Shown: in pieces, positions 54,488-64,000 of the stretch
How the letters are laid out: each line of letters opens with the position of its first letter
Position numbering within the stretch: the first letter of the stretch is position 1
Origin: Alentia gelatinosa
Taxonomy: Eukaryota > Annelida > Polychaeta > Phyllodocida > Polynoidae
Direction of reading: 5' to 3'
Length of the DNA: 64,000 nucleotides
Assembly (NCBI GenBank): GCA_950022655.1
Contig: OX465587.1
Span: 29,267,716 to 29,331,715 of the forward strand
Position numbers and translations under genes: made by a program
Notes under the pieces: generated by a model
Seen by the model: only the letters and a program-made list of their open reading frames with translations
The model's database searches: none
What the model was told of the DNA's origin: nothing

Positions 54488-54782
54488 CGGAGACCTATGA
54501 AAGTTTAGGGTCATAGCTTACATCCTATTTTGTTTGAATCGCATAGTAATTCACAAGGCAAAGCTGCGTGAATTCGTAGCGATTCAAACGAGTTGGGATC
54601 GAACTCTGACCCTAAACTTGGTGTATAGGTTTCTGAATTTATCTCACCCTTCACAGTGACTAATGGGCGAACATTTGTGACATAATCCTCAATTGGATAT
54701 TTTTCCTAAATATCTCATGGGCGTTGGATATGAATTCCCAATGTTAAGTCTATAGAGAAAAAATATCAGGGGTGAAACAAAC
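54488..54782. mobile_element. Two-part family H element
   Basis: The hairpin 54495-54645 pairs ACCTATGAAAGTTTAGGGTC with GACCCTAAACTTGGTGTATA, and TTTGAATCGCATAGTAATTC with GAATTCGTAGCGATTCAAAC. The apex is CACAAGGCAAAGCTGCGTG. The module starts TTTATCTCACCCTTCACAG, has CCAATGTTAAGTCTATAG at 54749 and ends AGGGGTGAAACAAA. Confidence 0.85.
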
Positions 54783-55346
54783 TCCAAATTCAATAAGTGA
54801 AGATAATCACATGTATTACTGTTTTTCTTCCTCTACTAGGGTTTATAAAATGGTATCTATAAGTCTGTGAATTGTGGTTAGTTTAGATATTCAGGTTCTC
54901 TATCCAGCGAGATCAAAAGATTTGAGCCATTTCTGAATTGAAGTCTCACTTTTGATGGAATTCGAGCTATATTCTATATAGAATCAGCATTCATAAGTCT
55001 GTCCGGACTCTGGGTAAAGCGCTTACACCAGCTACTTAGTTTTCCCATTTGTTAAAACGTATTAGGGACACTTATTATTCACAAACCAATAAAACACCAT
55101 AAATTAAATTAAGACTGATCATAGATAACCATGACTCATGACGTCATGGTCGTGGGAAAAAATACCAATGACCTGATTTTCAATTTCGATTAAGTGGAAG
55201 CTGTTAAGAAATATGGCGCCATTTTGGATTGCGCTGTCACTTTCTCACGGTCCAATTTCGCAGGGATTTGGATCTGTGATTTGTGGACAGGAAAATCCTG
55301 TCGAGGACACTTAGAAGCAACAGTAAGTCCCCAATCGGCTTTACCG
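54783..55346. other. No feature recognised
   Basis: Contains a TGACTCATGACGTCATGGTC word at 55132-55151 (CRE/AP-1-like) in AT-rich sequence. No gene is visible. Confidence 0.35.
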
Positions 55347-56092
55347 ACTTCTGCCTGGTTAACACACACTACAAGATCTATAACTCCACATACACTTACA
55401 TTGGCCATTTTCCATTGAACGATTTTGCATCAGCCATACTAAAAGTCTGTCGATAGATTGTAGATTGCTGACATGGAAACCGGCTTTTAGGGGAACTAAA
55501 AAATTCTCCGCCGTTTTCGTTGGCCAATGGAAACGTGCTTTAACGAGGCTTTTATACTAGATGATTCTGGTTGGCGATTCTGGGGTTTTGCAACACCTGA
55601 CGACTTTTAGCAGTATGGCAACTGCAGATCGTCTGATTACGTCAGATTACTCAAATCTGCGCCCCATGACGACTATTGAAAAGACTCTAGCACCAGCAAC
55701 TAAGTCAAGCCAGCTTGAATTAGTTGTCTACATGGGTGGTGATTCTGTGAAAACTTGGTCGTCAGTGTAAACACTCGAGTATATTCCGAGTTTGACATCT
55801 TCTGCCTGGTTAACACACCCTACAAGCGCCATAACGCCACTTACACTTCCATAGGCCATATTCCATTGAACGATTTTGCATCAGCAATGCTAAAAGTCTG
55901 TCGATGAATTGTAGATTGCTGACATGGAAACTGGCTTTTAGGGGAACTAAAAAATTCTCCGCCGTTTTCGTTGGCCAATGGAAACGGGCTTTAACGAGGC
56001 ATTTACACTAGATGATTCTGGTTGGCGATTCTGGGGTTTTGCAACACCTGACGACTTTTAGCAGTATGGCAACTGCAGCTCGTCTGATTTCT
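55347..56092. repeat. Tandem duplication of a D+E composite, 452-bp period
   Basis: CTTCTGCCTGGTTAACACAC at 55347 recurs at 55799. Each unit has a D end fragment (CGCCGTTTTCGTTGGCCAAT, then GGAAACG) joined through TTTAACGAGG to an E start (CTAGATGATTCTGGTTGGCG). E reaches 55785 in unit 1. In unit 2 it is cut off at about 56092 by an H module remnant. Confidence 0.85.
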
Positions 56093-56162
56093 AAATACTC
56101 CGTGGGCATTGGATAGGAGTTCCCAATGTTAAGTCTATGGGAAAAATACCAGGGTGAGATAG
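56087..56162. mobile_element. Family H module remnant
   Basis: Holds only the distal end of the module: TAAATACTCCGTGGGCATTG, CCCAATGTTAAGTCTATGGG and ACCAGGGTGAGATAG. The hairpin is missing. Confidence 0.7.
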
Positions 56163-56166
56163 TCAT

Positions 56167-56467
56167 TTATCCTACTCCTAATATAAAATCCCATAGGCTT
56201 AACATTGAGTTTCTGTATGCCACGCTGACTGGCATACGGAGTTTTATATGCCACTAGTGGCATACAGAATTATTATCATGTAATATTTCAAAATCGAGGA
56301 GATGGGGTAGGATAAAATCAAAACCTGATTCGTTTTAATCTTGGCCACCGCATTCCACTCCTGGAATTATGGTTCCGGACTTCATTCTGCTTCGCCTCGT
56401 GAAATCACTATGCCAAATCCCAGTCATGGCATACAGTGGCCAAGATTAAAACTCATCCAGTTTTAGG
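56167..56467. mobile_element. Two-part G element, copy 6
   Basis: Module TTATCCTACTCCTAATATAA to GGGGTAGGATAAA with the box CCATAGGCTTAACATTG. The hairpin pairs AAAACCTGATTCGTTTTAAT and CTTGGCCACCGCATTCC with mirrors around TTCATTCTGCTTCGCCTCGTGAA. It is closely similar to 44801-45097. Confidence 0.9.
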
Positions 56468-56713
56468 ATAGTATTAAGGGGAAAGCTACTGGCATTGTAT
56501 CCGAGAATGTTTAACAAACTTTTCATTGAATGGAAGAGTAGGCAGCCTATGACAGTTAATATCCTGATTATTATATGCCTGGATACCCTTGGGAGAAAAC
56601 ATGTTTTGAAATGAATAATATCCTTAATGATATCCATACTAAAGGGACCCATCCATCAACCAGTAAATGCAACGGTGCTTCAATATAGATTTATAGTTAA
56701 TCTCATGTTGTTC

Positions 56714-56715
<2 letters not shown>

Positions 56716-56782
<67 letters not shown>
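56716..56782. repeat. (GA)n microsatellite
   Basis: About 30 GA dinucleotides with two GGGA interruptions near the end. Confidence 0.97.
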
Positions 56783-56783
<1 letters not shown>

Positions 56784-56997
56784 GGAGAAAATTGCGTTAT
56801 CGTGTTCTGCTATTGATTTATAGCTGACTATAGAAATCAACTTTCCTTGATCTCTTACTGATAAACCCTGCAATGAGAAGAGACATTGGAATATCTCATC
56901 TCTAAGATTCATAAGATTAACAATGCTTTCTGAAAGAGACTGCGCTTAAGTATAACATTGAGACTTAATGGGGTTGGTGATTAAAACCGTAATCATT

Positions 56998-57191
56998 AAG
57001 CCCGTTTCCATTGGGCGACGAAAACGGCGAAGATTTTGTAGTTCCCCTTAGATGCTGTTTCCATTGAACGATTTTGCATCTGCAATACTAAAAGTCTGTT
57101 GGTGGAATGTTGATTGCTAACATGGAAACCGGTTTTCATGGGAACTAAAAAATTCTCCGCCGTTTTCGTTGGCCAATGGAAACGTGCTTTA
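56998..57191. mobile_element. Family D MITE, short form
   Basis: Starts AAGCCCGTTTCCATTGGGCG and ends CGTTGGCCAATGGAAACGTG. The same interior as the D parts at 55393 and 55850 (GAACGATTTTGCATC, CTAAAAGTCTGT, AAAAAATTCTCCGCC). Confidence 0.85.
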
Positions 57192-57536
57192 ACGAGGCGT
57201 TTACACTAGATGATTCTGGTTGGCAATTCTGGCATTTTGCAACTCCTGACGAATTTTAGCAGTATGGCAACTGCAGATCATCTGATTACGTCAGATTACG
57301 CAATTTAGCACCACATGACAACTATTGGACACACCAGCAACTAATTCAAGCCAGCTTGAATCAGCCGTCTACACGGGTGGCGATTCTGTGAAAATGTAGT
57401 CATTAGTGTAAACGCTCTGGTAAATTCTGAGGTTGACTACTTTTGCAGTGGACATTGCCACCACCTGACGACTACTGGCTTGAAATCTACAGTCGCCACA
57501 AATTTAATTGTCTAATGCAAACGCCCGGTTAGGGTT
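57187..57536. mobile_element. Family E element, full length, fused to D
   Basis: Starts GAGGCGTTTACACTAGATGA and ends TTGTCTAATGCAAACGCCCGG. The same interior order as 12524-12889. Its direct abutment to D, repeated three times in this neighbourhood, suggests the pair was copied as one unit. Confidence 0.85.
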
Positions 57537-57599
57537 TACATTGAAATATTTACCAAGGGGTAGGGTATGGGACTGTAACCTTCAGTCCTAAAACCAGAA

Positions 57600-57826
57600 A
57601 TAGTATTTAAATTATTCAATGGTACTCACGATACGTTTGTTGCCCATTCTTTTAGTGTGTACAGGGGTGAGATAAATACAGAAAGCAACTCGTTTTGGTC
57701 AAATAAGTCATTCCCCAACTCGTTTGAATGCTACGTGATATTCACTCGGCTGTCGCCTCGTTCATATCACACCGCATCAAACTCGTGGAGAACGAGGACT
57801 TTGACCAAATCTAGTTGGTTTCTTCT
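57600..57826. mobile_element. Two-part family I element, module truncated
   Basis: ACAGGGGTGAGATAAATAC (57661-57679) is the end of a module whose outer part is not clear. The hairpin 57680-57826 pairs GAAAGCAACTCGTTTTGGTC with GACCAAATCTAGTTGGTTTC. The apex TTCACTCGGCTGTCGCCTCGTT lies at 57741-57762. Confidence 0.75.
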
Positions 57827-58611
57827 TTAATACATACTACGCACGCCTAGATTCGCACATAAATTGAAATCAAGCGTTTTGTCCTCCCCTCTGTTAAATA
57901 TGAGAAACGATCAACACCCCATGAATAATCATACGATCTGTCATCCTCTCCTCGCCTCAGAAACACATCAATTATCTTTAGTGAAGCACCCTGCAGTATG
58001 GCGCCCATTGGTAATGACAGAACTCTTCTATAGAGGGGACAGAAAACACTTATCGTCGTTTGCCTCCCTACTTCGCCCTCTGGGGTATTTTACTGTAAAA
58101 CAACACGAAGCTCTCAGACAATTAGCCCGAGGACGACTCAATGCTGGGATTAACACAGGAGACGGCAAGAAGGAGACAATAGCCACCAAACTGTGAAAAT
58201 TTTAGGGAGAGGTAATTGTCATGTTCTTCATTGCCGCAGGTGGGTAGGTGCTACTACCAGTATTTTTTTGTGTAAGATGTTTTTCTCTTGAGGAACACTA
58301 TATTTAAAGGATACATAATTTCTCATAAATCACAATAGATATCTTGTAGAAAGAATATAAAACAGACACTTGTAAATATACATAAAACGAATTGTAATAA
58401 GGCTATGGCGAGCTATTATTACTGTAAACATTGAGGAGAAGTAGCCACTTTTTGTTCCAATCATTTCGGTGAAGGTAAATGTTTATTATCAACTCGTATG
58501 TAACTATTGTATTCACACGAAGAGAATATGCCTCCGCCCAGTCTGCAATTTCAGCATACATCACGCCCTATCATGTCACAAATACTGATAAACGTAATAA
58601 CTGAATGTGTT
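57827..58611. other. No feature recognised
   Basis: A 110-codon + frame (57864-58196) begins at TTG rather than ATG and has no known domain. The rest is AT-rich. Confidence 0.35.
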
Positions 58612-59222
58612 TGTATAGGGAACTAATTGAGCCTGATAAAACCGCACATACCCATGCTCAAAACACCATTTCTGGAGGTCAGTCATAGGATGAGGCTTAA
58701 GTCATCGGGGTCGAGAACAGAAATGCGTTTTCTATCTTATTTCTCACTTTTAAACTGTACTTTACTACAATCGTCTCTGAATAAGTTTGACGATGACAGT
58801 TGTTGAGTCTATAAAAATTATGCAAAGACTGGAGAATGAGACATATTTTAGAGGAAACCTATGAACGATTACAATCAGAACTTGTATCCCATTGAGTTTG
58901 AATTGCGTAGTAATTCACATGGCAAAGCGGCCTGAAGTACGTAGCCATTCAATCAAGATTGGATCGAGCTCTGACCGTAAACTTTAATAGGTTTCAGAAT
59001 TTATCTCACCCTTCACATTGACTAATTGGCTCACATTTGTGACAAAATCCCTCATTTTTGTTTTCTTCTAAATACTTGATAAGCATTGAGTATCGGTTCC
59101 CAATGTTAGGTTTATGGGGGAAAATACCAGGGGTGAGATACTGGAACAACATAAAGTGAAATTACTGAGCGCCAATATCCGGAAATGCTGCCGTTTCAGT
59201 GGGCTCACTTTGTCTCCCTATA
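58612..59222. mobile_element. Family T element, inverted, with nested H element
   Basis: Starts TGTATAGGGAACTAATTGAG and ends GGCTCACTTTGTCTCCCTATA. It includes AACACCATTTCTGGAGGTCA, the mirror of the T interior at 29848. The H insertion at 58850-59142 accounts for the extra length over 29551-29904. Confidence 0.8.
58850..59142. mobile_element. Two-part family H element, nested in T
   Basis: A diverged hairpin (GAAACCTATGAACGATTACA ... ACCGTAAACTTTAATAGGTTTC) with the apex CACATGGCAAAGCGGCC. The module runs TTTATCTCACCCTTCACAT to CAGGGGTGAGATA with CCCAATGTTAGGTTTATGG. Confidence 0.8.
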
Positions 59223-59470
59223 GGGCACAGAGTAATTGCTAATTCCACCATCATCCGCCAGCAAATTGTGAGATAGCGCCTCTGTAGAGGGGGGGGGGGG
59301 GGGATTGTTATCATTTATAGATAATATTGAGACAAGGCTAAAGTCCCTCCATGGCAAGCCGCAACAAATATTTTTCACAAATTCCATTGATAATTAGTCC
59401 CGCCACCTGGTGTTTTGTTTGGCGTCAGGGGGCAAGATGGCCGTCTCCATAGCACAATAACTATTTGTTC
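59219..59470. mobile_element. Family S element, copy 1
   Basis: Starts TATAGGGCACAGAGTAATTG and retains ATAGATAATATTGAGACAAG and CCCGCCACCTGGTGTTTTG, plus CAAGATGGCCGTCTCC. The distal end is imperfect (CACAATAACTATTTG). It contains a 14-bp G run. Confidence 0.75.
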
Positions 59471-60182
59471 TATATCCATGGGAACCCAGAGTGTCAACTA
59501 TTTTTGTCAGTGACAGGTTGACTTGATTAATTTCCATTTCTTGTTTGTATTTCTTATATCATTATTTTTTTAAATCTCAATCCAGTTATTGGTCTTAGTT
59601 ATTTTCCCCAATCTTATTTGTCTCAAACAGTCACAGATAATTGTATCCACCGCTCGAAGCAGGCATAAAATACAAAATACGTCCATTTTTCCCACTCATA
59701 CTTAATCATCTATTTACCAAATAACATCTCGAGACGGATTCCTCGAATAAGGAGACCTTCAGGGTACGAGTGAGGATGGTGAATTAGATCGTGGGAAAAT
59801 AAAGACGCCAGAGCTCAGCCCATGGGGACTGACACCGGCTGTGGCGTAGCAGCTTTTTATTCCCCTCGGTGAAGAAGTTAATAAACATGGCTGGTTCTCT
59901 GTTAGGTTTCCATCTGAATAGAATAAGACGGAGAATGACGGATTGAGACTAATGTAAGGCCATCTGAACAAACACACTGTAATGACTCCAGTCTCAACGA
60001 GATTCTGAAAAAAAAAAAACAACCATAAAATAGATATGAACTACAGCTTGCGATAGAAAAAGACGATCGATTTGGCGACCAGGACATCCAGCAGGCTTGA
60101 CATTGACACTTGACGTGGTCGTTGGAGGATTTTTCCATTTGTCATGTCACGTTACAAAATGAGGCAAAGCAGACCTAACGAT
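59471..60182. other. No feature recognised
   Basis: Frames of 78-87 codons on - lack recognisable domains. No repeat was seen. Confidence 0.35.
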
Positions 60183-60442
60183 ATAGGGCACAGAGTGATT
60201 GCCAGTTGGGCTGTCATCCGCCAGGAAATTGTGAGATAGCGCCACTGTAGTCGGGGGGTAACCACTGTTATCAGTCGTTATAATCTATAGATAATATTGA
60301 GACGAGGCTAAAATTTCTCCATGGCCAGCACCAAAAATTATCTTTGAAAAAATCCATTGATAATTGGTCCCGCCACCTGGTGTTTTGGATGGCGTCGGGG
60401 GCAAGATGGCCGCCACCAAAGCACAATAGCTATGCGCCCTAT
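60183..60442. mobile_element. Family S element, copy 2, complete
   Basis: Starts TATAGGGCACAGAGTGATTG and ends CACAATAGCTATGCGCCCTATA, giving a roughly 10-20 bp imperfect inverted end. About 80% similar to 59219-59470 by eye. Confidence 0.8.
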
Positions 60443-60867
60443 AAGCGGATTTCATGTCGGATATTTAACCGACTTCCTGCTGTGTTGTAAACTGACACAT
60501 ACATACATTTGTCAAACGATCCCTAAGACGACCTGGAAATAGATGGCGCTATGAACACCCTTCTAGCCATGGGGGCGGCCATCTTGGCAAAGCACCTACG
60601 TAATGCTAAGTCTATGACCAAATCAGACGTTCACTTATGATACTATCTAATGTATGAGGATACGTTAAGTAGTTCTCAAGCTGTGATGTAGTGATGCCAC
60701 ATGAAAATAACGATACCACACAATGCGATCCAATATCATTATATACCTGTATCCGTATGTCTATTAAATACTTCCCACTCCTAGGGCTGCAGTAATGACA
60801 ATGTTCGTGTCCGCTGTGACTGCGAATTTGTAAGTCATTAAAATGCTGTTTTAAATTATTTCAAGGT
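60443..60867. other. No feature recognised
   Basis: Includes GGCGGCCATCTTGGC (60573-60587) and otherwise plain sequence. Confidence 0.35.
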
Positions 60868-61034
60868 ATATAATAATTTCAAATGTCCTGACTGTGGACA
60901 AACCGTTTATCGTTCTCCGCCATCCGTCTACTTTATATGGCCTTCCGCCTACGGCATCAGGCCGTATAAAATTGACGACTGACCTCGAACGAGTAACTTT
61001 TCCCCCACAGTAGGGACGTTTCCTTATGTTACTT
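60868..61034. mobile_element. Family F hairpin, diverged copy
   Basis: AAATGTCCTGACTGTGGACA pairs with CCCCACAGTAGGGACGTTT. The centre TATGGCCTTCCGCCTACGGC and ATCAGGCCGTATA is an inverted apex. The companion module seen at 23855 and 44656 is absent. Confidence 0.75.
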
Positions 61035-61959
61035 GAGCAACACTTTTCCCACAATTCAAGGAGCACCGCCGCCCAGGCCAAGTCAGTTCACTCTGTCCCT
61101 GTCTGATAGATAAGGCACAACAGTAAAGCCCAACTTCTCGCAGTAAATCCCCCCCTAACTGCCAGCTCCTACACTCACCCAACATATTCCCTGTGGACTG
61201 TTACCGACCATCTGCTTGGAGATATCGGGTGACTAGTAGTCAGTAGTGGATTCCATGAGGTTTCCGTTTATCAATACCTGCTTTCTGTATTTTAGTTTCA
61301 TCAATATAACATTCGTATGCCAGTCAAGTTCTTCCATTGAGGATATATCTAGTACCAATGAGTACTATCATGAAATGTCACAGAATTTCATATGATTGTT
61401 TTTAGCGGAAGGATATTACGAATCGGAGCTAAAGAGCATAAGACAACGAACACCATGTAAACGATCAAATGAGGTCATATACAATCCCATCTAGCATTAA
61501 CATAATAGCATCATCATATTAAAGCAGGAATTGATAGCAATAGTGAGAATAACCTTGAATCTAAGCAGGAATGGAGAAGGAATATTTGAGTTATCGATCA
61601 AGGCAGTTGAGCTTGTATACGCTATATATTTAAGCCTAAAGGTAGAGTGGTCACATAGACTTCCAGCTTGCTGCAAAGAAAATCCCTTAACTATTTCCAT
61701 GCTATTCACTATGATATTGGGAAAGTAGCAGAGAGCCAGTGTCTCAGGGTTTTAGAGGCATGCCGAGCTGATTATGACCAATCATTTAAGACAAAAATAC
61801 CTCAAGACCTACGGGTGCCTGATTTGTTTCGATACTAGACTGAAGCGTCTGCGGAAAGAGCAAGTTGATTGGACGCAAACAGGTTATAGTAAATGATCCA
61901 TAGAATATATATAAAACTGTTTGAGTGTTATTCATTTGTTTATCATATACATATATTTT
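61035..61959. other. Mostly unrecognised, with dispersed repeat pieces
   Basis: 61735-61805 is the inverse of 31190-31260. ATTTGAGTTATCGAT, near 61585, recurs near 62437. No gene is visible. Confidence 0.4.
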
Positions 61960-62000
61960 TTTCTCAGAACCTTCACAGAATATAGTAGATGCATAATACT

Positions 62001-62068
<68 letters not shown>

Positions 62069-62308
62069 TAAAATACATAGGTCACCGAACATATTTTTAA
62101 GAAAATCGAAGAAAACCATATTTTTCAGTACATTTCCAATGAAAATCAAGCAAATGTAAGCTATTTAAGCTTTTAAGATTGGATGAACTAGGCAATACGT
62201 TAAATGTACACACTTGGTATTAAAATGGAACCAGTTTTAACTGGTTATTGACAATATTTAAACATCACCAGGTGGCGCCACCATGAATTAACCGATATGC
62301 CTTTAAAC
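61960..62308. mobile_element. Family R element, 5'-incomplete, with (AT)n
   Basis: AACCTTCACAGAATATAGTA through AACCATATTTTTCAGTACAT, CACCAGGTGGCGCCACC and ACCGATATGCCTTTAA. An (AT)n run of about 50 bp (62010-62062) replaces the short AT part of other copies. Confidence 0.8.
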
Positions 62309-62552
62309 TAGTCCAAATGATAGTTGTATAATAATCCCCATAACATATGATAGTTAGCACCATTCACCATATCAAAACAAGAAATAGCAATATTAAAAAA
62401 TAACCTTCACTCTATGCAAAAAAGAAGCGGGAATGTTTGAGTTATCGATGGAGTCTGGAGACAGTTGAGCCCACTACCTGGTGATCAGGAGGTCAGAGAC
62501 AGGGTGATGTATGAGGATGGATGGCTTACTTTTACCTCCAGTAGGAGCAGCC

Positions 62553-62937
62553 TAGACTTGCTCAAGTCTTTGAATATAAACATTCATTAAATTATTAAAC
62601 ACAATCAGAATAAAGTCCATTATAGTATGCATCCTTCTCTGACTGGCCCATAATTTAAAAAGGACTTGTCCACTATGAACCAAATCTCCTGTTTATGGCC
62701 CCAAGCTGTAACCTTATACCTCCTCCTACCCGTCCCCCTCCCTTCCTCCGGTTCTCTGGCCGCCTGTTTTGTCATAGCAATAAATTTTGCCTGCTCCTGG
62801 CTGTGACCCAATTGAGACCAAAGTGAGAGGGTATTAATCTCCCAGCACATATCCCGACCAGTAGCTAGGATATCTGTATGGAGAGTGTTGGGAATACTGG
62901 TGCCAAATAACACCAGAAATCCAACACGGATTGTACC
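62553..62937 (-). mobile_element. Element X tail, inverted copy
   Basis: Begins CCTAGACTTGCTCAAGTCTT (mirror of the X end at about 19190) and continues with TTATAGTATGCATCCTTCTC, GGCCCATAA and CATATCCCGACCAGTAGCTA. It leads into the 46-bp array. Only one copy of the ~97-bp tail unit is present, against two at 19010. Confidence 0.8.
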
Positions 62938-63245
62938 AGTACCTGTATCCCAGAAAAGAGGTTAGCCGTAGGATGCAGGTACTGGAGCCTGTATCCCAGC
63001 GAGGAGGGTAGCCATAGGATGCAGGGACTGGAGCCTGTATCCCAGCGAGGAGGGTAGCCATAGAATGCAGGGACTGGAGCCTGTATCCCAGCAAGGAGGT
63101 TAGCCGTAGGATGCAGGGACTGGAGCCTGTATCCCAGCGAGAAGGGTAGCCATAGGATGCAGGGACTGGAGCCTGTATCCCAGCGAGGAGGGTAGCCATA
63201 GGATGCAGGGACTGGACCCAGCATCCCAGCGAGGAGGGTAGTTAT
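62938..63245 (-). repeat. 46-bp minisatellite of element X, about 6.5 units
   Basis: The unit on + reads CAGGGACTGGAGCCTGTATC, CCAGCGAGGAGGGTAGCCAT and AGGATG, the reverse complement of the 17510 array. The minus frames of 121-129 codons are repeat read-through. Confidence 0.93.
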
Positions 63246-64000
63246 ACGGCACATAGCCTATGATCCATGGGCGCCGCCATGACGCCCCTGAGTAGGTGTT
63301 CTTCACTAAAGGAGGTGAAAAAGTAGCTGCTCTTCACTAATGGAGGTGCAAAAGAAGTGAGTGATAATTGGGAAATGTCACTTTTCTTGCCTTGCTCACA
63401 TACGTAAATAAAGTGTTCCATATAAAAAACATCATGTCCTGGGTTTTAGCATTATATCTTCCTGCTCTGGGATCGGTGTAGAGAGTCAATGGAACCTTGA
63501 TAAAACATTGAAAGGCAGCTGAATTTCGTAAGAACAAAGAGCCAGAATACAGGTTTTGTCCCCCGACCACCTAGTGACTGCTCCATGAACTAACAATGGC
63601 TCTGTCCCCTATAGGATGCAGGGACTAGAGCCAGTCTAGGGGAAGCTCAGAGACTGTGTGTGACAGAGACTAAGGAGGGGGAGGCTGCCCAGACCTGTAC
63701 TGTGTGAACCTAGTTATAGACGGTCTGCTGGTCTTATGCTCTCACTCAGGAAGCTGTCAGTGGTTGATGTGAGGCGAGCAGTCTCTGTATCGGCTAATTA
63801 TACACCGACTAGTCACTTTCTGCCAGCTTTAGATCGCTCTGAGTTCTAGATCACTGCTGGGGGAATATGTCTGGAGTACTTTCTCAATCTACATCACTTT
63901 TTTTTATTTCAGCAAAAATTATCCAAGGCAGGCAGTCTGCCAGAGGCAGGTATTATATGCTCTCTAGATATTCAAATACAGAAGTTTTCAGCAAGCTCTT
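63246..64000. other. No feature recognised
   Basis: A short duplication (TTCTTCACTAAAGGAGGTG / CTCTTCACTAATGGAGGTG) lies at about 63298-63350. A lone fragment of the 46-bp unit (ATAGGATGCAGGGACTAGAG) is near 63612. No gene was recognised. Confidence 0.4.

Noticed and set aside
57864..58196. 110-codon frame, possible small gene
   Set aside because: Starts at TTG, has no recognised domain, splice context or nearby promoter word.
551..63245. CRISPR-like arrays
   Set aside because: Regular tandem repeats have no unique spacers between short repeats, and the DNA is eukaryotic. They are minisatellites.

Overview
This is eukaryotic, metazoan DNA, most likely from a marine invertebrate. The clade cannot be fixed from the window. 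The evidence is one intron-interrupted ion-channel gene, TTAGGG/CCCTAA-type telomere-like repeats, promoter-like CpG-rich patches with ETS, NRF1, CRE, E-box and YY1-type words, and a very dense mix of short non-autonomous transposons and minisatellites. Nothing bacterial or organellar is visible: no operons, no rRNA, and no convincing tRNA. Most long open frames in the window are by-products of tandem repeats and were left out.

The only gene I recognise is a cyclic nucleotide-gated (CNG) channel subunit. One large exon (coding 41292-42484, + strand) encodes the N-terminus through S1-S5 and the pore, and ends at a clean GTAAGT donor. S6, the C-linker and the cyclic-nucleotide-binding domain are not found in the remaining 21.5 kb, so the gene continues beyond the window or is truncated. 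Upstream of its ATG the leader is built from a tandem array (40660-41225). Its last three units each carry a pyrimidine tract, an AG acceptor and the same downstream word, and the final copy starts the real exon and carries a short uORF that overlaps the main start codon.

The rest is a mosaic of interspersed elements. Family letters are mine: A (ends like GGCGTCCACCTACTACGAT), B (GGGGCCATCCATAAAGTACG), D (GCCCGTTTCCATTGGCCGA), E (GCGTTTACACTAGACGA), F (hairpin GGAAACGTCCTTACTGTGGA), G/H/I/J/K/L (two-part elements: a long hairpin beside a module bounded by TTATCCTACCCC, TTTATCTCACCC or TTTATTAACCACC), N (TAAAGTGGGATTCACACGG), P (GCCCCAGTCACACTGGCGTA), Q, R (TTAAAGGCATATCCTACAAT), S (TATAGGGCACAGAGT), T (TATAGGGAGCCAAAGTGAA), V, X, Y and Z. 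No transposase was found for any of them.

Layout: 0-11 kb A, B, R and Q elements with 40-bp, C-rich, 73-bp and ~120-bp tandem repeats; 11-17 kb nested G, H, E, K and Z elements and D; 17-19 kb a 46-bp minisatellite inside element X; 19-22 kb a CpG-rich patch between two inverted G copies; 22-26 kb V, F, J and G; 26-29 kb a ~140-bp tandem array abutting a CpG-rich promoter-like patch and element Y; 29-36 kb N, T, R, Z and L and a 39-bp minisatellite; 36-39 kb element V with its 60-bp array; 39-43 kb the CNG exon; 43-51 kb probable intron with local duplications; 51-53 kb telomere-like array with nested MITEs; 54-63 kb D+E composites, H, G, T, S, F and R and an inverted copy of X.

The most unusual observation is the two-part hairpin elements. 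At least eight unrelated stem sequences share a GGCTTCGCC-like apex and a companion module with a conserved AATGTTAAGCCTATGG box, always in the same relative order. That looks like one mobile-element system whose stem sequence is free to change.
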